From Acinetobacter larvae (GTDB taxonomy: Bacteria > Pseudomonadota > Gammaproteobacteria > Pseudomonadales > Moraxellaceae), in the NCBI RefSeq assembly GCF_001704115.1, contig NZ_CP016895.1:62001-126000 (forward strand): a stretch of 64,000 bases of DNA, read 5' to 3'. This document shows positions 51,653 through 61,377 of the stretch, in pieces (positions within the stretch are counted from its first letter, which is position 1; each line of letters starts with the position of its first letter). The notes below the pieces were generated by a model. It did no database searches. It was not told the DNA's origin and saw nothing but the letters and a program-made list of their open reading frames with translations. The translations under genes were made by a program, and so were the position numbers.

Positions 51653-51686
51653 AAAAAATGCCGATTATGATGTCGGCATTTTTTAT
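51653..51686 (+). terminator. Intrinsic terminator after rph
   Basis: AAAAAATGCCGA (51653-51664) pairs with TCGGCATTTTTT (51673-51684), an almost ideal bidirectional-looking stem with T run. Confidence 0.88.
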
Positions 51687-51749
51687 TGTCTTTATTTTGT
51701 TGAACCCGAGGTCCATGTCACTGGGTGATCTACAGCGTTAGCCTGCTGT

Positions 51750-53705
51750 TTAAGGGGTCTTTGCAGGTTGTAATAATTGGTAGCTATAGTTTTTACCATA
51801 TAAAATATCATCATTTAATGCTTGGTAATCGGCAAGGATTTGTTTGGCATCCGGCTGACATTGTTTGGCATGTTTGAGACCAATTTGATGAATGGCGCTA
51901 TAGCACTGATTGACAGACTGAATATATTGATAATAGGGCGATAAAGGCAAGTGGGCCGCAGTTAAGAGTCTGGGCGCTAAAAAAGGTGTCGCAATATAAT
52001 CTGCTTTAAATTGCTGACGATCTAAAGCAAAGTTACTCCACACAGCCAATGGCGTGGTAAAAAACTTAGGCTGATCTTTTTGCTGCTTTTGTTGATCTGA
52101 AGCAAAGAAATGATATTCATCATAAACTTTTTGCAGGTTTGGCAAATGATCACCAAAGAAGATGATCATGGTTGGACGTTCTAAGGTCTTGGCATAGTCG
52201 ATCAGAGATTGTAATTTCTCATCGGCACGTTGCATACCACGCATATAGGTATTGATTTGACGACGACTCGCGGCAGTTAAATCAGGGTTATGACTGAGAT
52301 CCTCACCTTTGCCAAAGCGGTCATCGTGATACATTGGATGATTTTCCACACTAATGGCATAGATAAACTGCGGTTGGTCAGCATGTGTCAATTGTTGTTC
52401 AATACTGTGATAAATTAAATCATCAGTTGCCCAGCCACCTTGATTAATAAATTGTTTACGGTTTTCTGTGGTCGTCATATTTTCGATTGAAATAAAACGA
52501 TGAAAACCAAGGTGTTGATAAACAGCAGCACGATTATAGAAATACTTACCATTGTTGTGCATGGCTGTGCTTTGATAGCCTAAATCATTGAAGTAATTGG
52601 CTAAAGAGTAGATTGGACGTTTAATTTTGGCAACGTACATTAGTTCTTGTTGATTCATAAAGACATTGAGGCTGGTCAATACTTCAAATTCAACATTTGC
52701 GGTGCCCCCCCCAAAGCTTGGCGACAGGATTTTAGAGACCTGTTGACGATTGATATGCGGGGTTAAATTGCGTGGTAGGCGCTTATCGAGTTGTTCCGCA
52801 TCCCAATGCGATTCACTCATCACAAAAACGATATTGGGAAGGTGCGCGTTGCTGGTCTTTTCAGCATTGACCAAAATCGGGGTTGCTTGAGAAGGTATAA
52901 GTGCAGAGGCTTCGGCTTGTGTGTTGAGCTCATCAGCTGGTGCGGCAGCATCACCTGCCAAAGCCGCCACTTGCTCTGGTTGACCATTGGGCCAAAAGAG
53001 CTGTTCAATTTTTTCTTTGCTCACGGGTTGTCCGTGATAAATTTTATTTTTGAGTTGATCGATGGATTTAGAAAAAAAGAACGCGCTAAAACCGAGATTT
53101 TTAATATTGAGATGATCGCCAGCCCATTCCCCACGGGTATTGGGTAGATAGGTGGTATAACGGCATAAGGTGGAAGCATCCGTCTTGGTACATACTGCTT
53201 GGAAATTATTCTTAAAATTGGCAGCTACAAAAAAGCCTAAAATTAGGCTTGCACTGACTACATTTAAAATCAGATGGCGTGATGGCTCAGCTTTTTCTTT
53301 ACGGTATAGATAAACAAACAAAGCAATAAACAAAGCAAAGATTGCCAGTACGCCAAATTTTAGCGGCAGGGGGGTGGCGATCCATGTTTCTCGTAATAAA
53401 AAGAAATCAGTTGGTACTAAACTGGCAGAAAGATAACGTTCTTTTTGTGTATTAATAAAGGTCAGCAGAATAATTAAAAATTGACTGAGTAAAACAGTGG
53501 CTAGCGTTTTACGTAAAATCAAATAGAAACCACAGAGTAATGCGTAATTTAAAATAATGGAGAAGCCATATTTATACAGGCGAAACTGTTGATAGCTGCT
53601 GCTAAACTTGAGAAAGCGTTGAATATCTTCTTGGGTAAAAAAGAAAATAACTACAGATAACAAAGCGACAAGTAAAAAGATGAGCTGCTGTTGCCATAAT
53701 TTCAT
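51750..53705 (-). CDS. LtaS/MdoB-like membrane sulfatase-fold transferase
   Basis: A 651-residue protein with about five N-terminal membrane helices (to about residue 165), a linker, and an outward-facing sulfatase-fold domain (about 290-600). Catalytic marks are MSESHWD for metal binding, SPSFGGGTANVEFEVLT with the likely nucleophile Thr, and FFGDHLPN. This is the architecture of lipoteichoic acid synthase and of MdoB (phosphoglycerol transfer to periplasmic glucans). In this Gram-negative setting a phosphoglycerol or phosphoethanolamine transfer to an envelope glycan is more likely than lipoteichoic acid synthesis. No opgGH genes are nearby, so the substrate is unclear. Confidence 0.88.
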   Translation of the reverse strand: MKLWQQQLIFLLVALLSVVIFFFTQEDIQRFLKFSSSYQQFRLYKYGFSIILNYALLCGFYLILRKTLATVLLSQFLIILLTFINTQKERYLSASLVPTDFFLLRETWIATPLPLKFGVLAIFALFIALFVYLYRKEKAEPSRHLILNVVSASLILGFFVAANFKNNFQAVCTKTDASTLCRYTTYLPNTRGEWAGDHLNIKNLGFSAFFFSKSIDQLKNKIYHGQPVSKEKIEQLFWPNGQPEQVAALAGDAAAPADELNTQAEASALIPSQATPILVNAEKTSNAHLPNIVFVMSESHWDAEQLDKRLPRNLTPHINRQQVSKILSPSFGGGTANVEFEVLTSLNVFMNQQELMYVAKIKRPIYSLANYFNDLGYQSTAMHNNGKYFYNRAAVYQHLGFHRFISIENMTTTENRKQFINQGGWATDDLIYHSIEQQLTHADQPQFIYAISVENHPMYHDDRFGKGEDLSHNPDLTAASRRQINTYMRGMQRADEKLQSLIDYAKTLERPTMIIFFGDHLPNLQKVYDEYHFFASDQQKQQKDQPKFFTTPLAVWSNFALDRQQFKADYIATPFLAPRLLTAAHLPLSPYYQYIQSVNQCYSAIHQIGLKHAKQCQPDAKQILADYQALNDDILYGKNYSYQLLQPAKTP

Positions 53706-53807
53706 TGCAGTCTGACTAGTGCTGAAAAATAAAACAGCTATTATACGACTGTGTCATCGTTTTGCAATGTTACCGCATGCGCTATTTTAAAGTGTTTGGT
53801 CAACATT

Positions 53808-53839
53808 CAAAAAGCAGTATCATTGTAAATAATACTGCT
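53808..53839 (-). terminator. Intrinsic terminator after nadC
   Basis: On the minus strand AGCAGTAT (53839-53832) pairs with ATACTGCT (53820-53813), followed by TTTTTG. It lies 24 bases after the nadC stop. Confidence 0.8.
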
Positions 53840-53862
53840 ATATCAATATCTTATATTGTATA

Positions 53863-54711
53863 TCAAATGCTTTGAAATCGCATGGAAAGATCAATTGCTG
53901 TTACATCTTTGGTGAGTACACCCATCGAAATATAGTCGACCCCAGTACTGGCAACGCTGCGTAAATTATGCAGCGTAATATTACCAGAAGCTTCAAGTTT
54001 ACTTCGACCTGCAACATATTGAACGGCATCAATCATTTGCTGTTGACTAAAATTATCTAACATAATGATATCTGCTTTGGCATCCAATGCTTGCTCTAGT
54101 TCATCCCAGTTTTCGACCTCAACTTCTACAGGTTTATCCGCAGCGATTTGCCGTGCTTGCGCAATCGCTTGGGCGATTCCACCTGCTGCCATAATATGAT
54201 TTTCTTTAATTAAAAAGGCATCAAATAAGCCTAAGCGATGATTTTGTCCGCCACCAATTGCAACAGCATATTTTTGTGCAATACGTAGTCCTGGCAATGT
54301 TTTACGGGTATCGAGGAGTTTGGTCGACAAGCCATCGAGTTGCTGTACATACTGTGCTGTTTTGGTGGCAACAGCGGACAGACATTGAATAAAATTCAAT
54401 GCACTACGTTCAATAGTCAACAAACTTCGGGCTTTGCCAGTCAGGGTAAGAAAGCGTTCATTGGCTTTGACCGGTTGACCATCTTGTTGATGCCATGTCG
54501 CAACAATCGTTGGATCAAAATGAGCAATGAGCGCATCTACCCACGGTTGTCCAGCTAAAATCATGTCTTCACGGCTGATAACCGTTGCAGTCGCATGTTG
54601 TTGTTCTGGTGTAAGCAGTGCCGTGATATCACCAGTGCCGATATCTTCTTGTAATGCCTGTTGAATATTACTTTGAATTGATTGCTGCAAGAGTGAAGCC
54701 GATATGCTCAT
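53863..54711 (-). CDS. nadC: Nicotinate-nucleotide pyrophosphorylase (carboxylating)
   Basis: Converts quinolinate and PRPP to nicotinate mononucleotide in de novo NAD synthesis. The 282-residue protein has the N-terminal sandwich with EDIGTGDITALL, the conserved RSLLTIERSALNFIQCLSAVAT, LDTRKTLPGLRIAQKYAVAIGGGQNHRLGLFDAFLIKENHI, and the barrel motif EVEVENWDELEQAL. The ATG at 54711 has AAAGGA 7 bases upstream. It is divergent from ampD, an order (nadC/ampD) seen in many gammaproteobacteria. Confidence 0.97.
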   Translation of the reverse strand: MSISASLLQQSIQSNIQQALQEDIGTGDITALLTPEQQHATATVISREDMILAGQPWVDALIAHFDPTIVATWHQQDGQPVKANERFLTLTGKARSLLTIERSALNFIQCLSAVATKTAQYVQQLDGLSTKLLDTRKTLPGLRIAQKYAVAIGGGQNHRLGLFDAFLIKENHIMAAGGIAQAIAQARQIAADKPVEVEVENWDELEQALDAKADIIMLDNFSQQQMIDAVQYVAGRSKLEASGNITLHNLRSVASTGVDYISMGVLTKDVTAIDLSMRFQSI

Positions 54712-54872
54712 GAAAAATCCTTTAAATGCACTGATATACACAACAGGCGCTAGTTTAGCATCGTCAAGCTGTGTTTTAATACGTTTTTAAATTTTGCATG
54801 ATTGATCGTTGGGGTTCAATCGAGAACTTCAGTGTGCTCATCATAATGCCTTCGACACTAGAGGATGCTGGC

Positions 54873-55460
54873 ATGCCCGATGCCCCAAATTTTCAGATTG
54901 AAGCCGGTGAAGTTATTGGTGCAACGACTTACCATTCGCCTAATTTTAATGCACGTCCTACAGATACTGAGATTCAGCTGATTGTTATTCATAATATCAG
55001 TTTGCCACCCGCTCAATTTGGTGGAGGATACATTCAACAGTTTTTTCAAAATCAGTTAGATTGGTCATTACACCCATATTTTAAAAGTATAGAAGGAATG
55101 AAAGTCTCTGCGCATCTGTTGATTTTAAGATCAGGTGAAGTCTTACAATTTGTCAATCTGAATGATCGAGCATGGCATGCAGGGCGTTCACAGTATTTGG
55201 GCAAAGAAGAATGTAATGATTATTCGATTGGAATTGAATTAGAAGGCAGTGATGATTGTGATTTTAGTGAAGCACAATACCAATCTTTGAGTGCAGTGGT
55301 TGCAGTTATACAACAGGCTTATCCTAAAATTAAATCGCATATTGCAGGGCATTCCGATATCGCACCTGTACGTAAAACCGATCCAGGTCCGCATTTTGAT
55401 TGGCTATATTTCCGCAGCTTACTTCATGCGCGCAATAACCATGTGCAGAAGATCGGATAA
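54873..55460 (+). CDS. ampD: 1,6-anhydro-N-acetylmuramyl-L-alanine amidase
   Basis: Cytoplasmic zinc amidase that cleaves the peptide from anhydro-muropeptides during cell-wall recycling; its loss derepresses AmpC beta-lactamase in species with AmpR. From the ATG at 54873 the protein has 195 residues. Motifs are IVIHNISLPP with a zinc His, VSAHLLILRSGEV, RAWHAGRSQYLGKEECNDYSIGIELEG, and GHSDIAPVRKTDPGPHFDW with the other zinc ligands. AGAGGA lies 9 bases before this ATG. In-frame ATGs at 54846 and 54798 lack one. MupP at 46109-46810 acts later in the same recycling route. Confidence 0.94.
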   Translation: MPDAPNFQIEAGEVIGATTYHSPNFNARPTDTEIQLIVIHNISLPPAQFGGGYIQQFFQNQLDWSLHPYFKSIEGMKVSAHLLILRSGEVLQFVNLNDRAWHAGRSQYLGKEECNDYSIGIELEGSDDCDFSEAQYQSLSAVVAVIQQAYPKIKSHIAGHSDIAPVRKTDPGPHFDWLYFRSLLHARNNHVQKIG

Positions 55461-55627
55461 GCATATTGGAGTGCGTAAAGTTTGGCTTTTACTGCGGAAA
55501 GCAGGCAATAAAACCGCATTGTGCTGCGGAACCATATGAAAAAATAAGTCAGCTATTACTGATAACTAACGCTATTTTTCAGTAGTTTGATTACAATAAG
55601 CTCTTTTACTGAAATTGAGAGTAATAC

Positions 55628-57172
55628 ATGGCGCTGTGGCGATCCACCTTTATCGTGAGTGCAATGACCATGCTGTCACGGGTGTTGGGTTTGGTCCGTG
55701 ATATGGTCTTGCTCAATGTATTTGGTGCAGGGAAAGATTTTGATACCTTCGTAGTGGCTTTTCGGATCCCCAATTTCTTTCGTCGGTTATTTGCTGAGGG
55801 GGCATTTTCCCAAGCGTTTATTCCAGTATTGACTGAGTATAAAACACAAAAATTACATGCCGAAGTACAGATTCTGATTAGCCGAGTCTTTGGGTGTTTA
55901 TTGTTGACCATGTCTTTGTTGACCTTAGTCGCGATGATTGCAGCGCCTGTAATTATTTATGTATATGCACCGGGTTTTCATGATAATGCCGCCAAGTTTG
56001 ATTTGGCTGTCTCAATGTTTCGTTTAACTATTCCTTATTTGATGTTTATGTCGCTGACTGCATTTGCCAGCAGCATCTTAAATAGTTATGGCTCATTTTC
56101 GACACCAGCATTTGCTCCAGTATTGCTCAATATCGCCATGATTGCTGGCGCATGGTGGTTGGCACCGCATATGGCAGAGCCTATTCAGGCTTTGGGGTGG
56201 GCTGTTGTGGCAGCGGGAGTACTACAACTGGCGATACAGATTCCTGAATTGTGGCGTAAAAAATTACTTATTCCACCCAAAATTGATTTTAAACATGAAG
56301 GGGTAGATCGCATCTTAAAGCTGATGTTACCGGCGCTATTCGGTGTCTCAGTGACGCAGATTAATTTATTGCTCAATACGATTTGGGCTTCGTTTATGCA
56401 AGATGGTTCGGTTTCTTGGTTATATAGTGCGGAACGCATGACGGAACTCCCATTGGGCTTGATTGGTGTTGCTATTGGCACAGTAATTTTGCCGTCCTTA
56501 TCTATGCGTCAGGCAGAACAAGATCAAGCAAAGTTTAAAGCTATGTTGGACTGGGCAGCGAAGGTGATTGTTTTGGTGGGCGTGCCTGCCAGTATTGCGC
56601 TATTTATGTTATCGACACCTATTATTCAAGCCCTATTCCAACATGGTGAGTTTACGTTACGAGATACGCAAATGACAGCATTAGCCCTGCAATGTATGAG
56701 TGCTGGGGTGTTGGCTTTTATGTTGATTAAAGTATTTGCGCCAGGGTTTTATGCAATGCAAGACACCAAAACACCAGTACGTGTTGGTCTGATGGCTGTT
56801 GCTGCCAATGCAATTTTAAACGTGATTTTTATTGGTCTATTTAAGCTGATCGGCTGGGAAGCCGAACACATGGCATTGGGTATTGCTTCATCTGGTTCTG
56901 CCTTGGTTAATGCTGGCATGTTGTACTACTATTTGCATCGCCGTAATATTTATCGTTTTGGGCGGCATTGGAAGAAACTGTTCGTACAGTTTGCAATCGC
57001 CAATATTACCATGGCATTGGCGTTATATTATGCGTTGACATGGTATGACACCCAAGCGGCACAATGGTTACGTATCATAGAAGTAGTGATCTTTTGTATT
57101 GTTGGTGCGGCGGCCTATGGTATTGCTTTATTGGTTACAGGTTTCCGCCCACGCCATTTAAAACCAGAATAA
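55628..57172 (+). CDS. murJ: Lipid II flippase MurJ
   Basis: MOP-superfamily flippase that moves lipid II across the inner membrane for peptidoglycan synthesis. The 514-residue protein has 14 predicted helices and the MviN pattern: STFIVSAMTMLSRVLGLVRD at the N terminus, FDTFVVAFRIPNFFRRLFAEGAFSQAFIPVL with the essential charged residues, LPLGLIGVAIGTVILPSLS, and FAPGFYAMQDTKTPVRVGL. GAGAG precedes the ATG. It is convergent with the FKBP gene and shares a strong stem-loop terminator with it. Confidence 0.97.
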   Translation: MALWRSTFIVSAMTMLSRVLGLVRDMVLLNVFGAGKDFDTFVVAFRIPNFFRRLFAEGAFSQAFIPVLTEYKTQKLHAEVQILISRVFGCLLLTMSLLTLVAMIAAPVIIYVYAPGFHDNAAKFDLAVSMFRLTIPYLMFMSLTAFASSILNSYGSFSTPAFAPVLLNIAMIAGAWWLAPHMAEPIQALGWAVVAAGVLQLAIQIPELWRKKLLIPPKIDFKHEGVDRILKLMLPALFGVSVTQINLLLNTIWASFMQDGSVSWLYSAERMTELPLGLIGVAIGTVILPSLSMRQAEQDQAKFKAMLDWAAKVIVLVGVPASIALFMLSTPIIQALFQHGEFTLRDTQMTALALQCMSAGVLAFMLIKVFAPGFYAMQDTKTPVRVGLMAVAANAILNVIFIGLFKLIGWEAEHMALGIASSGSALVNAGMLYYYLHRRNIYRFGRHWKKLFVQFAIANITMALALYYALTWYDTQAAQWLRIIEVVIFCIVGAAAYGIALLVTGFRPRHLKPE

Positions 57173-57230
57173 GTGTGTGCTGATGATCTAGAGCGTGTTC
57201 ATTGATTAAAAATTGCTTGCTATAAAAACC

Positions 57231-57269
57231 CCAAAAAAATAGACATGCTAACGATGTCTATTTTTTTGG
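57231..57269. terminator. Bidirectional terminator between murJ and the FKBP gene
   Basis: CCAAAAAAATAGACAT (57231-57246) pairs with ATGTCTATTTTTTTGG (57254-57269), loop 7 bases. The A and T tracts on the two sides of the stem let it serve both murJ and the leftward FKBP gene. Confidence 0.88.
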
Positions 57270-57370
57270 TTTTTACCGTTGCACTAGGACAGCTTGCGGC
57301 GTCTTAGAGTCATCCATACAGCATAAGCATGGATTTCGCTTTGCGGTACTTTTGATGGTTATACATCCAT

Positions 57371-58066
57371 TTAAGGTTTAACTTTAACCAGTTCAATATC
57401 AAAAATAAGCGTGCTGTTGGGCTCGATCGCATCACCTGAACCGATCTCGCCATAAGCTAATTTAGCTGGAATAAAGAAGCGATATGACGCACCTTCTTGC
57501 ATCAATTGTAAACCTTCAGTCCATCCTGCAATGACTTGGCTCACTTGAAAATCAACGCTTTGTTCACGTGCAATAGAGCTATCAAAGATTGTTCCATCTA
57601 ATAAACGACCTTCATATTGAACCGTAACAGTTGAATTGGCTTTAGGTCGAGCGCCTTGTCCAGCTTTTAGAACTTGATATTGCAAGCCTGATTTCGTTGT
57701 TTTGACTTCTGGTTTTGCTGCATTGGCTTTTAAGAATGCTTCGCCATTTTGGGCATTTTTAGTCGCCAATGCCTGAAAGGCTGCGATTTGCTGTGCATCA
57801 CTACGTTTTTTATATTGTGTGAGCACTTTGGCCATTTGTTCTTCTTTTAATGCAGGCTTTTGTTCTGCTGCACCTTGTTGTACCCCTACAATAAATGCAT
57901 TGAGGTTTACATCTTTGAGTACCTCAGCATTATTTCGCCCCATAATATAGCCATAGCTATAGCTGACTTGGTCTTTGGTCGAGCTTTTATCTGAAATGGG
58001 TGCGCTTGCAAAGCTTGCAGTCGCTGTCATAAAGCTTAGGCTTGCAATGATTATTTTTTTCATCAT
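57371..58066 (-). CDS. Periplasmic FKBP-type peptidyl-prolyl isomerase, FkpA-like copy 2
   Basis: A 231-residue exported isomerase. The signal peptide is MMKKIIIASLSFMTATASFA (start at the double ATG 58066/58063). Residues about 25-120 form the helical dimerisation domain (QVSYSYGYIMGRNNAEVL, AEQKPALKEEQM). The C-terminal FKBP domain (about 130-231) has VTVQYEGRLLDGTIFDSSI, QVIAGWTEGLQLMQEGASYRFFIPAKLAYGEIGSG. It is a paralogue of the next gene and reads left from just after that gene's terminator. Confidence 0.92.
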   Translation of the reverse strand: MMKKIIIASLSFMTATASFASAPISDKSSTKDQVSYSYGYIMGRNNAEVLKDVNLNAFIVGVQQGAAEQKPALKEEQMAKVLTQYKKRSDAQQIAAFQALATKNAQNGEAFLKANAAKPEVKTTKSGLQYQVLKAGQGARPKANSTVTVQYEGRLLDGTIFDSSIAREQSVDFQVSQVIAGWTEGLQLMQEGASYRFFIPAKLAYGEIGSGDAIEPNSTLIFDIELVKVKP

Positions 58067-58075
58067 GTGTTCCCG

Positions 58076-58106
58076 AAAAAAAAGAAGAGTAGTCACTACT
58101 CTTCTT
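58076..58106 (-). terminator. Strong terminator between the two FKBP genes
   Basis: On the minus strand AAGAAGAGTAGT (58106-58095) pairs with ACTACTCTTCTT (58093-58082), followed by a T run reaching 58076. The ribosome-site-like GGGAA of the downstream gene begins within a few bases of it. Confidence 0.88.
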
Positions 58107-58115
58107 AAACTATTT

Positions 58116-58871
58116 TTATTTCACTTTGATCAGTTCAACATCAAAAATGAGGGTACTATTGGCTGGGATGCCTGGCACACTGCGTTCACCATAAGCAAGT
58201 TTGGCAGGTACATATAACGTCGCCTTACCACCCTCTTTTAAAAGTTGTAAGCCTTCAGTCCAACCTGGAATAACTTCATTTAGTTTAAAGTCGATGGGTT
58301 GATTCTTTTTATATGAACTATCGAATACTTTGCCACTGATCAGCTGCCCTTTATAGTGCACTGTTACCATAGAGTCAGCTTTGGGTTGCTTGCCAGTACC
58401 CGGATTGGTAATTTTATACTGTAGACCCGTTGCAGTCGTTTTAACATCAGGCTTCTTGGCATTTTCTGCGAGGAATTTGGCCCCTTCAGCACCTGAAATT
58501 TTAGCTTCTCGCTCCATTTCTTGCAGGAGTTGCGCTTTGTATTCGGTGAAAGCAGCTTGTAGTTCAGCTTCACTATATTTAGGCTCTTTACCATTCGACG
58601 CATCTTTGATGCCATTCGATAAGGCAGAACCATCGATATTTGGTGGAACTTGTTGTGAAGCACCCAGTTCATAACCGAGCATATAGCTGACTTTGGCAAT
58701 CGTGCTATTGGATGTTGTTGAGGCGCTTGCTGCTGTGGCTGGTTTAGATGCATCGCTGACGACTGCCGCAGTCGTCTGAGCTTCAGCAGCTTTTTGACTA
58801 GAAAAATAAATCGGAACAAGTGCTACACCGCCAAGAATGACAGCAACAGTAACAGGTAATGCTTTACTCAT
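58116..58871 (-). CDS. fkpA: Periplasmic FKBP-type peptidyl-prolyl isomerase FkpA
   Basis: A 251-residue FkpA-type chaperone and isomerase. An N-terminal signal anchor (ALPVTVAVILGGVALVPIYF, about 4-23) is followed by a Thr/Ser/Ala linker, the helical domain (VSYMLGYELGASQQVPPNI) and the FKBP domain with VTVHYKGQLISGKVFDSSY and EVIPGWTEGLQLLKEGGKATLYVPAKLAYGER. In Acinetobacter this gene marks one edge of the capsule (K) locus, next to wzc. Its leader lacks a clear cleavage site, so it may remain membrane-anchored. Confidence 0.93.
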   Translation of the reverse strand: MSKALPVTVAVILGGVALVPIYFSSQKAAEAQTTAAVVSDASKPATAASASTTSNSTIAKVSYMLGYELGASQQVPPNIDGSALSNGIKDASNGKEPKYSEAELQAAFTEYKAQLLQEMEREAKISGAEGAKFLAENAKKPDVKTTATGLQYKITNPGTGKQPKADSMVTVHYKGQLISGKVFDSSYKKNQPIDFKLNEVIPGWTEGLQLLKEGGKATLYVPAKLAYGERSVPGIPANSTLIFDVELIKVK

Positions 58872-59159
58872 AAGGGTCTCAATTTCTGATCTTTATTTCA
58901 TGCGATCAATATCGTCATAAGCAATCAGCATATACCGTTTCCTTGACAAACGGTATATCTTTAAATGGAAATCAACCAAAAATATACATCTTTCAATTGT
59001 GTTATAACTAAGTTCAGCCCTTACTGGCTACTCTCTAGCAGATTGGTCGATATCTACTAGAGATCATGTTTGACTATAGATGCTAAGATCCTAAACTTTT
59101 TATTGTGCTGATTGTGCTGATATATAAAAGCTCATATATCAAAGAATCCTGCGCATCGC

Positions 59160-61355
59160 TTAATTCTCCTTATGACTTTGATAACTGTAGATATAATTAT
59201 ATGAGTAACCAAACGCTCCGATATTTTGTACGTCATTGATAATTACACCATTGATTTTAGTTGCTACTTGTTCAAAACGGTTCTGCGTGAGTGCCAGTTC
59301 ACGTAACTGTGTTTTACCATAACGGACCACGACCAGATTCACACCAACATATTGTGAAATAATTAAGCTGTCAGTTACTGCAAGTACTGGTGGTGTATCC
59401 ATAATGATGTAGTCGTATTGCTTGGATAATGTAGAGAGTAGCGTTTGAAATGCAGTGGATGTCAGTAACTCTGAGGGAGTATGTAGACTTTTACCGCGTG
59501 GCAGAAAATCGAGATTTTTCACATGACTTTGTATAATGGTTTCAGCATAATCCACTTGCCCACTTAAGAACTCAGATAAGCCGGGGCTATGTTGATGATT
59601 AAAGTATTGATGCAAGTAACCACGTCGCAGATCGGCATCCATTAATAGAATTTTTTTGTTGTTTTGCGCAAAGATTGTGGCGAGATTAGCTGAGATAAAA
59701 GATTTACCCACTTCGGGGGCTGGACCTGAGATCGCAATAATATTATTACGCGCATGGTTCAGTGCGAAATGAATGGTGGTACGAATACTACGTAAGCTTT
59801 CAATAGCAATATCTTCACTATTTTTAACCGCAAGGATCGGGATGGGGCGGCGCTTTTTAAATAAATGGCGACTATTTTCTTGTATTTTTGAACGCGGGAT
59901 TGTTGCATAGACGGGTAAGTTTAGATTTTGCTCAATCTGATGACTGTCTTTAAGACCAACACTAAATAGATTTCTTAATGCAGCAAGGATTAATCCAATA
60001 AAAGCGCCAGCACAGATGGCAAATAAGATGACTAAGCTATGCAATGGTTTAATGGGGGCAACAGGTTTGATTGCGGTATCAATAATGCGAACACTACCAA
60101 TTTCACCTGCTTCTGCAACTTTTAGTTGATGGTAACTATTTAATAAATTGGTATACAGTTCAGTATTGACCATGACATCACGATAGAGCTGTAAATATTG
60201 TCGTTGTAATTCGGGTAAGCCTTTTAGGATTACATCTAATTCATTGATTTTAGAGTTTATTGCATTGAGTTGAGCATTAACTTCAGTAATTAATGGATGA
60301 TCATTGGTATAGCGTGATGCCATTTCGGCGTATTTTTGTTTGAGTTCAATTTTTACTTTTTCCAATTCTATATTTTGTTTCAATAACAGCTCTGATTCTT
60401 GGGTTACATCAACAGTATGGTGTTTTTCACGAAATTTATTGAATTTTATTTCTGAATCTGCCAATTGTTGTTTGAGCTCAGGCAATTGTTTGTCTAAGAA
60501 GTTGAGGGTTTGTTTGGCTTCGAGTGTTTTACGTTCGATATTTTGTTGATGATAAACTTGCAAAACGTTGTTCAGGACTTGAGTAATATGCTGTTGATCT
60601 GTACCGGTATAACTTAAGCCAATCACACCTGTTAGCTTAGCTTTTTCTAATACTTGATAATGTTGATAAAACTCGTTCATCGCCGTGGGTATAGCCAATT
60701 TGGTGATTTTAAAGTTCTGTTTAGGCTGCGCATTTTGACTATCGATGTGAATCTGCCAAGTTCCTTGTGCATGATGAAGAGTATTGGCTTGGTTGAGCGG
60801 CGCACGTAATAACACTTGATCATTATAGCGTAGGGTAAATTTTTGCGGTTGATCAAAACTGAGTGTCAAGGTTTGATTGAGAAATGCTTCTGGAATATCA
60901 AACTTACGAATCTTGAATTGTGCCAGTTGTTGTTGCACAGAGACGGCATGTGGATCGTAATGTACTTGATAAGGTCTTTTTTGGGTCAAACGTTGTAAAG
61001 GCGAGTTTTGATCGTCATCAATACGAAGATCTAAATTTAGGTTTTGAATGACTTGTCCCAATACCAGTCTGGAATTTAAAATTTCAATTTCTGCCTCAGC
61101 TGGAGATTTTTGTGCAACAGAACTGGATAATTGTCCGAGTTGCCCCAAAAGAGCTGAAGCTGCGGCACTTTTACCATCCTCAACTTGTACCAATGCATCC
61201 GTAGAATAAATATTGGGCGTAATTCTAAGATAGAGTAAAGCGGTGATAAGGCTGATGCTTATGCACAGTATAATGAGCTTCCACTGCGCCAATAAAGAGA
61301 AAAAAAGTTCTTTCAAGTCAAGACTATCATCATTTTTTTGAGTATTCGGATTCAT
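59160..61355 (-). CDS. wzc: Capsule polysaccharide co-polymerase, tyrosine autokinase Wzc
   Basis: Inner-membrane BY-kinase that sets chain length and pairs with Wza for export. From MNPNTQKNDDSLDL at 61355 it has 731 residues. A first helix lies at about 29-50, a large periplasmic coiled-coil part runs to about 430, and a second helix is at about 436-460. The cytoplasmic kinase has Walker A GPAPEVGKSF at 544-553, Walker A' LLMDADLR with D573 and D575, and Walker B IIMDTPP. The C-terminal tail has five alternating Tyr (717, 719, 721, 723, 725). The ORF stays open 41 codons upstream, but that part is unlike Wzc. Confidence 0.96.
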   Translation of the reverse strand: MNPNTQKNDDSLDLKELFFSLLAQWKLIILCISISLITALLYLRITPNIYSTDALVQVEDGKSAAASALLGQLGQLSSSVAQKSPAEAEIEILNSRLVLGQVIQNLNLDLRIDDDQNSPLQRLTQKRPYQVHYDPHAVSVQQQLAQFKIRKFDIPEAFLNQTLTLSFDQPQKFTLRYNDQVLLRAPLNQANTLHHAQGTWQIHIDSQNAQPKQNFKITKLAIPTAMNEFYQHYQVLEKAKLTGVIGLSYTGTDQQHITQVLNNVLQVYHQQNIERKTLEAKQTLNFLDKQLPELKQQLADSEIKFNKFREKHHTVDVTQESELLLKQNIELEKVKIELKQKYAEMASRYTNDHPLITEVNAQLNAINSKINELDVILKGLPELQRQYLQLYRDVMVNTELYTNLLNSYHQLKVAEAGEIGSVRIIDTAIKPVAPIKPLHSLVILFAICAGAFIGLILAALRNLFSVGLKDSHQIEQNLNLPVYATIPRSKIQENSRHLFKKRRPIPILAVKNSEDIAIESLRSIRTTIHFALNHARNNIIAISGPAPEVGKSFISANLATIFAQNNKKILLMDADLRRGYLHQYFNHQHSPGLSEFLSGQVDYAETIIQSHVKNLDFLPRGKSLHTPSELLTSTAFQTLLSTLSKQYDYIIMDTPPVLAVTDSLIISQYVGVNLVVVRYGKTQLRELALTQNRFEQVATKINGVIINDVQNIGAFGYSYNYIYSYQSHKEN

Positions 61356-61377
61356 AACTGAGCAACTATAATGATTA

